In this document: positions 12,750 to 24,112 of the stretch, one piece after another | How positions within the stretch are numbered: position 1 is the first letter of the stretch | Layout of the letters: each line of letters opens with the position of its first letter | Assembly: GCA_030765065.1 (NCBI GenBank) | Contig: CM060987.1 | Location: 73,294,557 to 73,358,556, forward strand | Origin: Deroplatys truncata | Taxonomy: Eukaryota; Arthropoda; Insecta; Mantodea; Mantidae | Direction of reading: 5' to 3' | Length of the DNA: 64,000 nt | Made by a program: the position numbers and the translations under genes | Notes under the pieces: generated by a model | Told to the model about the DNA's origin: nothing | What the model saw: only the letters and a program-made list of their open reading frames with translations | The model's database searches: none

Positions 12750-13290
12750 AGAGCGAGATGGCTTCGCGGCAACGCGTGAGGCTCGCATTCGGGAGAATCC
12801 GGGCTCGATTCCTGTCAAAACGGAACTCTGAATATGGTTTTTTCATTCTATTCGGATCGGTAGGGGAATACTAGGGTTGCTCCCCTTCTACCACGATTTT
12901 CCTATCCCCGTCACTTCCTTTCACCTGTTTCAGGGTTATCGGACCAGGCGACGGCGGTGTGTTACGGCAGGACGGCGGAGTTTGCGCTTTGGAAAGATAT
13001 TCCCCTGGTGCTTGGCGGAACTGCTGGGGCCCTCTTCCTTCATCAGAGTGTCTGGTCTACGCGCAAGACCCCCAGGTTGCGAGTCGCTGGGATAGGGATA
13101 CCTGGCGTAATGTTTGATGCCATGTTGGAATCGCTAGCCCGTCCTGCTAGCGCACATCGTTGTTCGGATCTAGTCACACTTCATCCCTTCCTCCCCGGGG
13201 CAGTGCATACGTGCGTGCTGAGCTCCAGTTACTGGTGGCCCCTACGTCTGCTTACTGCTGACTCCTTTGGAGTTCATCAATATATATGTT
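12750..13290 (+). repeat. tRNA-derived SINE, family C, long body
   Basis: A head GAGCGAGATGGC...GCGG (A-box region) is followed by CGCATTCGGGAG and a B-box-like GGGCTCGATTCC, then CTACCACGATTTTCC and a GC-rich body. The same order is found in reverse at 17235-17801 and 31990-32478. The overlapping 72- and 117-codon frames (12877-13310) belong to the SINE body and are not genes. Right boundary uncertain. Confidence 0.7.
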
Positions 13291-13558
13291 TTGAAGTCCT
13301 CCGACTCTAAATAATATTTTTGTAATTATGTCCATCTGTATGCGTGCATTCATGCGCGCTCCTGTGAGTTACTTTTAGTATCTATGCACCTGTGATACTC
13401 TCAAGTTCTTTATTATTGCTTTAACAATATGCATTTCGTTTTCCAAAATATTCTTCATAAAAGTACTACAGACCTTTTTCAGCTATATTTTTGTATTATC
13501 TATACTAACCATATACGTTTCAAACAATTATAATCATTCTTCTGGATCAATACCTATA

Positions 13559-14858
13559 GGGTCTTTCAACAAGAGTGACCTATTTTTGAAGTTAAATATA
13601 ACACGTTCTATACATGACAGAGGTTTATTTCTTTGTATTTTGGAATATAATTAATGCCATTACGTATGGAAGAGCACATCAGTTAAGTGACCGCCGTGAC
13701 TTCGTTGGGTTGCGCGTATACTGTTGATCCAATTTTCAATGACAGAAGAACTTATATTAGGTCCAACTTCATGAATAACACGCGTGATATTATCCATAAG
13801 ATAATTTACTGTTTCTGGCTTGTTTACATAAACTCGAGATTTAACATAACCCTACAAGAATCCAACGGCGTTAAATCACATGACCTCGGGGGCCAGTTAA
13901 CATCACCACCACCACCACGGGGAATGATGAAACCTCTGAACTTCTCCTATAAAAGATCGATTGTTTCGAGAGCAGTATGACATCTGGCACCATCTTGCTG
14001 GAATCAAATGTTTCTGAGATCCATACCATCCATTAAAGCCAAAAATAGCCCCTTATAAGAGCCCGGTATCGTTCTCCATTGACAGTTAGAGCTTCTTCAT
14101 CTTCATCTTGGAAAAAATATGGACCGACCAATGATTCCACCATACCAAAATCCACACCGCACAGTAACCTTTTGGGGATGAAGTGGTCGTTCTTGAATCT
14201 GCATTGGATTTTGATTGCTCCAATAGCGGCAATTTTGTTTGTTGACACAACCATCCATCCAAAAGTGGGCTTCGTCGCTGAAGATGATTTTTCGACAAAA
14301 ATCCGGGTCAGCTTCCAATTGCTCCATAGCCCAGTCAGGGAATACACGGCACAACCGTGTTGAGCTTTAGTTCTTGAGTTAACACAATTTTGTAAGCGTG
14401 AAACTTCAAATCCAGATGCAGAATTTGCCAAGTTGTGGTCGGCGAAAGCCCCAATGCTTGCGCTCGACGAGCAATTCATTTGTTTCCGTTCTCGCGTACA
14501 CTTTCACGAACGGCGCCTATGTTTTCGTTGGAGCGCTTACGACGATTATGTACGTACAGGCATTCTTTGATCGCTGACGGAACCACTTCTTTCAAAATTA
14601 TCGATCAAACGCCGAATCGTTCTCTCGCAGGGGCGATTATGCACACCGTAAACTTCACGCAATACACGGAAGGTTTGGCGAACAGATGATCCATTTTGAT
14701 AATAAATTTTCACAATTTCTACGCGATGATGAATGCTGTAACGTTCCATGGTTATTTGTCAATAACAACTGTAACCACATGAAAACAATGACTGCTGTAA
14801 CTCAATAATAACGGCAGCTATCGCATGCTAAATATAGGGCACTCTTGGTGAAAGACCC
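13559..14858 (-). mobile_element. Tc1/mariner-superfamily transposon with both terminal inverted repeats
   Basis: The left end (GGGTCTTTCAACAAGAGTG) and the complement of the right end (GGGTCTTTCACCAAGAGTG) match for about 27 bp with two mismatches. TA dinucleotides sit directly outside both ends (13557-13558 and 14859-14860), the target-site duplication typical of the superfamily. The 1.3-kb length is normal for a single-transposase element. A TA microsatellite follows on the right. Both ends look intact, so it could in principle still be recognised by a related transposase, although its own gene is dead. Confidence 0.9.
13690..14749 (-). pseudogene. Dead transposase with DUF4817-type HTH and DDE domain
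   Basis: The reading starts at the complement of 14747-14749 with MERYSIHHRVEIVKIYYQNG, the N-terminal helix-turn-helix typical of insect DUF4817 transposases, and continues RTIRRLIDNFERSGSV before a break near 14546. The catalytic core follows: DPDFCRKIIFSDEAHF (first Asp) and NKQNCRYW in 14103-14354, a frameshift near 14110-14140, then LTVNGERYRALI, FQQDGARCHTA (second Asp, about 13990-14005), an in-frame TAG, and WPPRSCDLTPLD (third acidic region). At least two frameshifts and several stops make it non-functional. It should act as a cut-and-paste transposase when intact. Confidence 0.85.
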
Positions 14859-14879
14859 TATATATATATATATATATTT

Positions 14880-16018
14880 AAATGTTACCACATTATATGT
14901 TACAATGTGCCTTTGAAGGATTCAGAAAATTGGGGATCGCGAGCGCTTGCTATTGCGGTTATAAATATCTAGTGAGTATTCATTTATCCTAAGACCTGTA
15001 TCCTACCGACGGTTCATTACTTTATCTTATTGGAATTTAGGCTGAGTTATAAATCAAGATTTGCGTAGGCAGTCTTTTCCATCATTCTTCATTTTTATTA
15101 AAATCGTGATTCATAATAAAGAGGCAGTTGCCGGAAGGAGGCAGAACTCTTACATAAAACCAAATTCTCAGGAGGATTTTCTTTCCTTTCTAAAATTAGC
15201 ACAGAATAGTTCTGGTTCAAGCCGTGGGTATTACCACAGCCTTTGTGTTCTACAATAATGAATCTTATTTGCATCGGAAATGGATGCAAATAATAAGTAT
15301 TTAGCCTTAAAAGTTAAATTCCAAAATTGAATTTTGCATAAAGATATAAGAACGATATTCAAAGGCAGTGAAGCTACTCTTTTCTCATAGCATTACGAAT
15401 CCTAGCTAGCTGCTATTTAGAAGCTATTTCTGTTCAGTTTTCCATTTACTGACAAATCCATACCTGGACGAATAAGATCATACCCAATCAATTGACAAGT
15501 CAGGGAAGGTTATTGTTCTTTTTCTTTTCTCCACTTCATAAACTACACAAGTTTGGTCTGTCCTTACGTGTTCTCTTCCTATTTCTTTATGACTTCCTTT
15601 CTTTGTAGTTATACGTCAGCTTAGATAATATTAGCTAAATAGAAATTAATATAATAGATATAAATAAAATCACAAATCTTTCTGATAGTGTATTTCACGA
15701 CGTGTATGCGTCAGCATAATCTGAATATTGCCAAGGTATTCCTATTATTCCTAAAAGTGTAAGAAAAGCAATTTAAGTGTTTGTTGCACTCCTTGTATAT
15801 TTTCCTTCTTTTAATTGACATATCATATACCGAAAGCATACTACATTCTGTTATTTTCATTTCTTCGGTATTTATCCAGACTAATTTTAGATCCTTAGCT
15901 CTTTTAAGAAATTGCATATCCTCTTTTCGTAAATCGACTTCACAATCTGCTGATCGATACTGAAGTTTTAACTCCCAAAAACCAATGCTTAGTGACATCT
16001 TTGTACTCCCGTGTACTC
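14880..16018. other. No recognisable gene
   Basis: A small perfect hairpin, TTATTTGCATC ... GATGCAAATAA, lies near 15265-15293 with a 7-nt loop; it does not recur in the window. The reverse frame at 15711-15998 (95 codons) has no motif I recognise. Confidence 0.4.
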
Positions 16019-16165
16019 TTCACTTTCCCTATCACTAAATATGATGGGTAGAGGAAGTATTGTATTGCATCCAAAAATTATATATCAATATTTAACCGTA
16101 AATACATAAATACAAAAACCTCTCTCTCCAGTATTACTCACATAACACATATCTACCAATAATCG
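16019..16165 (+). repeat. Family X fragment, 5' head
   Basis: CACTTTCCCTATCAC then GGTAGAGGAAGTATTGTATTGC and CCAAAAATTATATATC, the X head, cut off abruptly before the internal microsatellite site. It is directly followed by an X copy in the opposite orientation. Confidence 0.65.
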
Positions 16166-16922
16166 TTTATTTGATCTCTGTTATACAAATTATTTCCTCA
16201 AAAGCTTATTTCTGTATCTGCTTCATATTAATGCAGATAAAAGCTGTTGAAAAATGATCATTACATATGTCATTGTAGATAACAGGGTCACGATGCTCAA
16301 GCGATAGTAACCTCTAGTTGATAGGATCCTCTATCCTGACTTTGAAATTTAACACTGATCACGTCACATCACGAGAGAAAAACAAGATGGTGTGCTAGCA
16401 GCTCAAAAAATATAAAAGTAATGGGAAATTGAAATATAGAAACGAATACCTAAAATTAAAGCTACAAAACTGTTCTTTAAATTATGTCTTCTAACGAGTA
16501 CTACGAGTTTAATAAGTGTTCTCCTCTCTGTCATGGTTTACCAGTGATGCAAAATTATAGAAAATTCATTCGTCCTGAAGAGGATCTAACGGCCTATTCA
16601 CAGACAATTGTTTAAAACTATACATTTATATTACTGACTGAAATATCTTAAATATTATAGTGTTTCAATTAAAACCGTTAGAGGCAATTTTGAGAAAATT
16701 GAACATACCGAAAAAATTGGATGAGGAGATTTCTCTAAAAAAAAAAAAAATTCATGTTGCATTTTGGAAGATGTTTAACTTATATATAAAATTCGGTATT
16801 TGTCTGACTTTTCGCTTTTTATTTAAAAAAACGAAACATACACTTCCAGTGAACTATTGCTGTCGGATGTCTGGTTAGAATACAATACTTCCTCCTCCAT
16901 AACATAAGCAGAAGAGACCAAA
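16165..16922 (-). repeat. Family X dispersed repeat, most of one copy
   Basis: Reverse-strand order of blocks: tail motifs near 16200-16330, GGTTTACCAGTGATGCAAAA (16538-16557), GAAGAGGATC, AAACCGTTAGAGGCAATTTT, then the complement of the head at about 16900. An A-run replaces part of the normal block near 16735. The 72-codon frame at 16660-16878 is inside it and not coding. Confidence 0.7.
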
Positions 16923-16949
16923 AGTGAATGTCTTGGATTCATATGATAC

Positions 16950-18107
16950 GCTATTCACTCTTGTACAACCTATGCTTATAAAAGCTTATACATAGGCTTC
17001 TTGTTAATTGAGATAAACTTTTAATACATCTTTATACTTTCACTGTAGGTATCAGTAAGACACAGAAGACTAAAGAGATAGTTCAATTACAAAAATTGCT
17101 CTAACGACTTTTATTAAAACACCATATTTAAATTATTTGCATGACAAATAAAACTTAGGTGTTGAATCTTGTGGGAATAGCATATGAAGTCCTCTTCAGT
17201 TAGAATGATTTCTGTATTACTGGTAAACCGTAAAGGGTAAAGGTAAAAGTACGTATCGCGGAGGGGCCCCCGGAACCGGGGCAAAGCACCACAAGCATGC
17301 CTGTCGGCCCCTTGTGCTTCCAACGGGACCCCTGAGAGGGAGGGCTGAGGGGAGAGACCCGAAGGACGATCAGATCCGGATGCCGATGGGCGCAAGCATA
17401 GAAGGGGTCCTAACATTTCCAGATAGAACGCATCCGTGCCGCACTGTTCCTGCCCACAAGTCCCCAACCTTCAAGGTCCCCCGGAGCGAAGTCCCACGCT
17501 GAGGAGTGACCTAACTGAGCAGTACCGCAGCGACGTCAGGGAAGAAATCTTTACAGAGCGCACGCCACCGCCCAGTAGCAACACGCCGAACAACGTCGCC
17601 TGGTCCTACAACCCTGAAACAGATGCGTACAGAATGAGAGGAAGGGCGGTCGTGGAGAAGATGAACCACCCCAGCATTCGCCTAGCGACCCGGGGAAACC
17701 ACGGAAAACCCATAGGCCAGAATGGGCGGTCGCCAGGATCGATCCCGGGACTTCCCGAATGCGGACCAAAGACGTAACGCCTGAGCAATCCCGCTCGGTT
17801 AGGTAACTGTAAATTACACAAAATCTTAATATACAAATTTGTAGATCTTTTTAAATGACACAATCTACGTCAAATAAAGTTTTCCAAGTTGTAAGTGTCT
17901 ATTCGTTTGATTCTTTTTTCTCATGATCATAGAAAGCCATGAAATAGCGATCCGCTTTCTAAACATGTGACTATCGCCTACCTACAATGAAAATGTGCAA
18001 ATGTTTAATGAAAGTTTGTCTCTATTGACAAGTATTAGAAGGATAAGCTTTTACAAGAATAGTTTTAAAAGAGCGAGTATATAAGTTCATGTGATTTAGA
18101 AACATAA
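16950..18107 (+). repeat. Family X composite, split by a SINE
   Basis: 16950-17075 resembles an inverted X tail; 17082-17234 is a plus-strand X middle (GCTCTAACGACTTTTATT, AAGTCCTCTTCAGTTAGAATGA, ACTGGTAAACCGTAA). The X sequence resumes at 17802 (ACTGTAAATTACACAAAATC) and runs to the 3' tail at about 18107 (TTCATGTGATTTAGAAACAT). The gap is filled by SINE C, so X was present first. Confidence 0.7.
17235..17801 (-). repeat. tRNA-derived SINE, family C, inserted in family X
   Basis: GC-rich block. Its complement starts with ACCGAGCGGGATTGCTC, then CGCATTCGGGAAGTCCCGG, a B-box-like GATCGATCCTGG, and the long body. Near-duplicate flanks GGTAAACCGTAAA (17222-17234) and GGTAACTGTAAA (17802-17813) look like a diverged target-site duplication. 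All open frames between 17114 and 17863 fall in or overlap this repeat and are discounted. Confidence 0.8.
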
Positions 18108-18681
18108 AATTTTTCATTTTATAAATTTTAAAACGCATTGCAGTAAGTCTCCGAGGTCCTTGGGGATCAATTTAGAAAGCAGTTGGTAGAGAACCAGCAA
18201 ATCCTGCCTAAGAACCACGCTAAAACGGCCAGTGAATGCATACCACTCTCCACCCCATTCACCTTACCCACTATAGTCTTCGTGGACGGAGACGGAGAAC
18301 ACAGCGACTGTGGGTAGGCCTTGTTTGGTACTACTTCGAATATTGAGAAGGGTTTTTCTGGGACTTCTGTGAAAGCAAGGTCGCACAAGGAGTGGTATAA
18401 TGTCATGATTTATGACAGTATGACATCGTTTTCGCAGTAAGGACAAAGCTGCTGTTTTTTCTATATTTTCATTGAATTTAAATAATTCCAATGTCGATGA
18501 GCCCAATTTAGGCCTAGAGGTATGCCTCTGTAGAGCTGGAGGTGAAAGTGATGTTGCTTTTGTCTGGCTACAAACTGTTACCTCTACTTCAGCACTTCTA
18601 AAGGCAGGAGCGCAAATTCTTTGAGCATGACTGTATCCCATAAAGGCTACAAGCAGTGATACAATCACTATTGGTGAATCT
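18108..18681. other. No recognisable feature
   Basis: The 134-codon reverse frame at 18264-18668 and the overlapping frame at 18167-18406 have no recognisable domain. The sequence has slightly higher GC than its surroundings. If any host coding fragment hides here, I cannot identify it. Confidence 0.35.
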
Positions 18682-18683
18682 AC

Positions 18684-19584
18684 GAGGGCTGATCAATAAA
18701 GACTGAGACTGATTTTTTTCTGTAGTTTCCTTGATAGTTTTATGTCTCTACCACGAATACTTGAGAAGAGCAGGGTTTCATGTATAATGTCCATAAGCGA
18801 CAGCACTCTCGTAACGGTAGGTTGGTAGTAATGCTGTATATTGTTGACCCTACTTGAATTTCGCATACCACAAAATGGAGGTGACACGAGAGGAGCAATA
18901 CAGCGCAATAAAATTGTATTTTCGTTTAAATCATACAGCCTTGAAACTTTCGAAAAGCTGAAGCAAGCATACGGTGAAGATGCACTACCTCCTGCAACGG
19001 TGTTTAGGTGGTTCAAGGACTTCAAAGAAGGGCGAGTCCTCTGTGCTAAGCAAGGTGGGCCCGGTGTTTCGGAATGGAATGATTTACCAGCATGCAGTTC
19101 CCCCCCTCACACTACTGTTACAGCAGCTACTACACGTCAGTATTGGCTACACTGAGGAAGCACATTACAAGGAAACGTCCAGAACATCATCGGAATGCGT
19201 GGTGACTTCATCACGACAACGCGCGGCCTCACGTCGCAAATCAAGTCCAGGAATTTTTGGCTAAATTCAACATTACCTGTGTGCCGCATCCGCCTTAAAG
19301 CCCCGGTCTTACCCTCTGTGATTTCTTTTTATTCCCATTACTAAAAGCAAAGCTCCGAGGCATTCGATTTGAGAGCACTGAAGCAGTGCTAAAGAAAAGT
19401 GAGGCGATTCTCAAAGACCTGACAAAGAGTGGCCTGCACCATGTGTTCGAGGACTGGCAGAGACGCTATAAAAAAGTGCATTCAGTTAGGAGGGGACTAA
19501 TTTGAAAAATAGCGGGACAACATTGAAATGGAGTAATAAATATCTGTGAAAAAATCAGTCTCAGTCTTTATTGATCAGCCCTCG
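18684..19584 (+). mobile_element. mariner element with perfect terminal repeats and internal deletion
   Basis: The first bases (CGAGGGCTGATCAATAAAGA, continuing ACTGAGACTGATTTTTT) match the complement of the last about 36 bp perfectly. TA lies on both sides (18682-18683, 19585-19586). At 901 bp it is about 400 bp shorter than usual for mariner, because the central transposase region is missing. Identical termini beside a decayed interior suggest relatively recent movement as a non-autonomous copy. Confidence 0.92.
18875..19505 (+). pseudogene. Internally deleted mariner transposase
   Basis: An ATG at 18875 opens MEVTREEQYSAIKLYFRLNH, a mariner N-terminus. After a frameshift near 18940, LETFEKLKQAYGEDALPPAT and VFRWFKDFKEGR continue it. 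The next about 130-150 residues, including the first catalytic Asp, are absent. Reading resumes near 19140 with RKHITRKRPEHHRNAW, then LHHDNARPHVANQVQEFLAK (second Asp) and FNITCVPHPP, a break, LCDFF, LLKAKLRGIRFES and the C-terminal LHHVFEDWQRRYKK. A stop at 19503-19505 ends it where a mariner gene should end. It cannot encode an active enzyme. Confidence 0.88.
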
Positions 19585-19586
19585 TA

Positions 19587-20266
19587 TGTAATTGATGACA
19601 GCAGAAGTTTCAAATTGTGAATTATATTATCCGTCATGCCCATCCATTTAAAAGTTAACTACGCTTACAATTTTTAAAAGAATTTTCAGCTATTTTCTAC
19701 ACTTGAAAGCAGAATAAATTAATTATGAAGTTTTTTGCCCCCAAAATTTTGAACTTGTACAATTTGTTTGTATCTTTGCTGCCGTTCAGTTCATATTTCA
19801 GAATACTCCGTAGCGCACATGTATGCGCACGCTACAGGCAAACGGTCGTGATGCCTGTAGCATGACACGAAGGATTTGAAATCAGCACTAAAAGCTGTGA
19901 GTAACTAGACATTCCACGCATAAAGGATATACGGACTGTAATAATAAAATTGCAAACCAGAATGCGAAAAATAGAAACATGTAAAATTAAATAATGAATG
20001 GATAGATAAATGCGTGAATGAATGTATTAATATCAGTTCCCTTATGCAGAAATTAAAGTTCAATTACCGCACCAGCCCAAGAAACCATGTAGGGTTTACA
20101 ACTCATAGGGACAATCAAGAGAGAGGAAAAGTTTGACTTCAACAAAACAACAACAAAATAAAAATAAATAAAAGCATAACCGAGTGTAACATCTACAAAA
20201 CATGGAGTAACCAACATATTCAACGTAATATAAAACAAGTACAACCGCAAAGAAATATAGAACGCG

Positions 20267-20269
<3 letters not shown>
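19587..20269. other. No recognisable feature
   Basis: AT-rich; no repeat match to the rest of the window and no plausible coding frame. Confidence 0.4.

Positions 20270-20313
<44 letters not shown>
20270..20313. repeat. (CA)n microsatellite
   Basis: About 21 uninterrupted CA units at the left edge of an R2 copy. The cysteine/valine frames on the other strand (20053-20313) are its translation and are not genes. Confidence 0.95.
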
Positions 20314-20315
<2 letters not shown>

Positions 20316-20448
20316 ACTGAGCAGAATTCTCTTAGCTCTGTTCCCAGTTCTCTTCCCGGGTTTAGCTCCTTCTGACCTGAACAGTTCCGTCTTAAGAAAT
20401 ATTTAACTACACCCCTTCCCTGCTGCCAGTAGCGCCCACCATGCCCAT

Positions 20449-23400
20449 AATCCTAATCTATGCAGCGAAGGGCCTCGTAAGTACTGCGCCATCTATTGGC
20501 GCTTTACGCTGGTTTTTCTGGGATTTTAACATTTGGTGGACAGGTTGTGTAATATTATTCGTTTCTGCCATGTATCTTTCCCTAGTAACCCGAAATTCTC
20601 ACTAGAGGTTTTGGGTTCAATGTTGTCATAAGAGATGGCACTGTCTGAATTTTGGGTTTTATGTGGTTCTCTTGTTGGGTGTTGCTTCTACCGACCGCTT
20701 AGGTCGTCGGCTGTGTCTGACGTAGTGATTTGAGCCGGTGGGAGACTGGGTAGTTTTGGCACGTGGAAGTTGCGACGAGATTCGTACGGTAAGATGTTCC
20801 TGGTTCTGTACTTTTGAAGGCTCCTTTCAGACATTTTAAAATATTCTAGTTTTTGTTTAATTTGGCAAAGTCATAGCAGTGTAAGGTTTCTTGTGCGTGT
20901 TCGTTTGCTTTTAAATACGCTTTTTCTTGGGTTGTTTTAAGGGTGTGTATGATTTTAATAGGCGGTTATTTATTTAAACGACTGTCAGAAGCGTTTAAAT
21001 TATTTTTATCTGTTTACCCTCTTTTTCTTCTTGTTTCGCCATCGGTACAGGATTTCTTGTCGGGTTCTGGTCTCGATCTAGACGCTCTCCGTTGATCTGG
21101 TCATCGCATACGCTGTAACTTGTAATTGCCCAATTTGAAGTTACCACTGCGATAAATCAGTTGGTATTATCTTGTCTGCCTGGTGTGGTAGAAGCGATTA
21201 TTGGTGAAATATCAAATTATTGGACTGTTATAGCGTGCGTTACGCGTTAAAACTTTATTAAAGCTTTATTTTATTTTGATAGGTTTGTCCGGTGTATTTT
21301 AAGTGTTTTTAAAATACGTGTATTTCATTTAATAGCAATCTACTCTCATCCAGGGTTTTGTTACGTGTTTCAGCAAGGTAAGACAATTTAAACACTTAAT
21401 GGCAATGATAATGGTGTTCACTAAAAAGTTATTTATTTTTCTTTGGGCAATTAGAATAATACAATGTAGAATAATGTTTCCCTTTTTACTTCAATCTTAC
21501 TTACTCACAGTTTTCTGATTTTGTTTGTTGATTTCTTTATTGTTTCACAATTCAGTATACCTAATCTCTTTTGCATATAATATTGCACAGTATGCCTTAC
21601 AATTTAAATTACTTGTTTTGAACGTAGTGCAAGCTGTATTATGTCTTAATTTCTTATTGTAATTAAAGAAAATTGAACGTTGTTTGCTCACTAGCTGTTA
21701 CTAAGCGTAGCGAAAGCAATTATAAATTGTATACAAATTCTCTGAGTTAAATCACATTCGCACATATATATATACAATACATATTCATTCCTTAACATAT
21801 TGCAATTATAATACTTTCATTTGTTGACATTTTGTTTTATACTCTTTTTAAAATATTGGAATGCAACGTTTATTGTTAATTCCTGTTAACGTATTCTCCC
21901 TTTTTACGTTATTTATTTTTATTTTATTTTGTTATTTACGTACTGCAATTTTAATTGACATTTATAATGCAAGCTTTCTTTGCAAATACTAAAATTATAT
22001 GGTATTTCTCAACAATCTTCATTTGCAATTACTATACAATGTATATACGGGTCAAGTAATGTCCAGCTCTTTGAATGTGTGCTTCCAATATAGCTTTAAC
22101 TCATTTAGTACATATGTTACATTCATCCCATTTAAATGCTGCGTCACCATTTATGCGTATCGGGTGTGTTGAGGTCGTAATTACCTGTGGGTTAAATTGG
22201 GTATAATAAGAGCACCTGTTCCTTTTCTTTTTCCTTTCTTTCTGTAATTCTCTCACAGCTCAAGTTGTGTAATTATAACAGGTTATGCCGTCGTAATTTA
22301 GCCTCATTTTTGTGCCAATGACGTGAATATTTATAAACGTTTTAAAGGTCATAAAAGATTTCGTTACATTTGAATAACCACAGTTCATGAACGTAAATAT
22401 AGTATAATTTAATAGCATCATAAAAGTAACTTGAAGGAACTTTAAATTTGCTATTCCAATAAGCTATAAAAGTAACTGGGCATTTTGCAGGCTTTATGCC
22501 TTGCTACTTCTCTGAAATTAATTTGGAATTTCAATCCAAATAGTTGCATGGTGCTAAAGGTAATTTGATTTTCTCTAATGTTTCAAAACTTTTGGCGAGA
22601 GTTGCTTTACATTTTGTAACTCGAACAGTTTATCAGTTTGGGAAAGGAACCAAAAGATTTCAATGGTGACGGTTCCATATATACCTTTCAATTGAAATGC
22701 GGAGAAAAAATTATTTAAAGAAGGAAAATGCGTATATTGCACAGGAGATGTGAGCAGTTGGAAAGGCTATAACCAATCTCCACCCACCGTCTCTTTATAA
22801 GAGACTTTCTTATATACGAAATAAATCGCTAAATGCCAACAAAATACTCCATTTAATTATTACTGCGCATGCGCGGAAGCAAATGCCAACCATTGAGTAG
22901 TAGCAAAATCCGCGAAAATAGCGACCTTTTAGTTCTTCCAAACACTCTCGTTACCTGCCGAATTTATCCCACCAATAAAGTGTCAATTTATCACTGGGGT
23001 TAGCCTCACAGATCCTATAGCTATACCCTGTCATCGTTCTGCAGTTGCGGCCAGCACGCAACTGCTTCATTCCTCTACGTATAGAAAAACATCTCTGGTG
23101 CTTTGTGGCTTAGGGCTCTAAATCAGTCATTTGTATAAGGCTCGTTGTGTTTTTAATTCAGAAATTTGCTGTTCTTCCGTATGAATAACACAGCCAAAAA
23201 CTAATACTGGAAGGTATAGCAGGAACAAAGCCCATTGCAATTATAATAATTAACCAGCTGCTTAAGGTAACTCTGATTTTCTAAGGAAAATAAATTGGCC
23301 TTGATATTCTTGACACTTTACTAGTGTTTTGAATGTATTTGTAAATTTCCTATTGCTATAATTGTAGAGCTATAACATTAACTTGGTATTTTGCATCTTC

Positions 23401-24112
23401 ATGCCTTGCTAGTTTTCTGAAATTAATTTTGAATTTCAACCCTAATATTGTACATTCTAAAGGTAATCTGATTTTCCACAAAGTATTGAAACATACATTC
23501 TGCATTTCGGATAGTTTTCTATTTCGGGGAAAGGAACTTTAAAGGTTGTAATTTAGTAATTTACTACCTACTCAAGATAATAAAATAGCTTGGCCTTTGC
23601 ACGCCTGACACATTACTATACGTTTGAGAGTAATTTTAAAGCTTCTATTCTAATAATTGTGCAATCATAAAACTACTAGTTAATACATAAAAATACTTCA
23701 CTAGTTTTCTGAACCTAACTTTAAATTCTAATTCCAGTAAAAATTGTAGAGTTTCTAAACGTAAGCTCATACAGTTTTACCAGCTTGGCAATAAACCTTG
23801 AAACTTGCAAGTACAATATTTGAGCAACCTCCACAAGTTATGTTCGTGTTTGTCAATGAACTGAGTTTCGCTAGGGGAAACTAACCCGAACTATTTAACT
23901 TTAAGGATTGAATTGATTGGTGAAAGGCAGATGAAATTCTTATGTTACTGCACAGTTTTGTAACATGCACTTGGCATTCTTTAATAGAACAAGTACTTAG
24001 ACAATTATGTTTGTTTAATTATGTAAATGTAGTATTTCTGTGGTTAATGAAGTGTTTCTATGTATAATAAAGGACATTATTCTGCTCCAGATAGTCCCTG
24101 GTCTCTGTTAAT
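20449..24112. other. Large ORF-less insertion of unknown class
   Basis: About 3.66 kb inserted in an R2 copy. No open frame of 60 codons or more occurs on either strand, unlike most of the window. It starts with a GC-richer 350 bp containing a perfect dyad GCGCCA-TCTAT-TGGCGC (20486-20502) and a donor-like GGTAAGATG near 20789, then becomes AT-rich. The last 60 bp contain AATAAAGGAC (about 24067). No matching terminal repeats, LTRs or A-tail were seen. It could be a long non-coding transcription unit, a large non-autonomous element, or sequence moved with a Helitron; none is established. The junctions are placed by comparison with the other R2 copy and are good to about 30 bp on the right. 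Confidence 0.55.
22420..23810 (+). repeat. Imperfect internal repeat units of about 300 bp
   Basis: Three diverged units share, in order, a TATT(C/G)..ATAA block, an ACT block, TTTTGCA or equivalent, CATGCCTTGCTA, TTTCTGAA.TTAA.TTT, AATTTCAA, CTAAAGGTAAT.TGATTTTC, and GGGAAAGGAAC. They lie at about 22430-22680, 23310-23545 and 23605-23800. The second and third are spaced about 298 bp apart; about 600 bp of unrelated sequence separates the first two. No frame is conserved. Confidence 0.55.

Noticed and set aside
12957..13310. 117-codon frame in GC-rich DNA
   Set aside because: Sits in the body of a SINE C copy; GC-rich sequence has few stops.
17114..17863. Cluster of long frames on both strands
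   Set aside because: All overlap the GC-rich SINE C inserted in family X.
18264..18668. 134-codon reverse frame
   Set aside because: No recognisable domain, no splice context and no repeat support; could be checked by protein search, but I cannot support a gene.
20053..20313. Cysteine/valine-rich reverse frames
   Set aside because: Translation of the CA microsatellite.
20787..20800. Splice donor of a host first exon
   Set aside because: GGTAAGATG fits a donor, but no coding exon or acceptor could be tied to it; kept only as part of the insertion's description.
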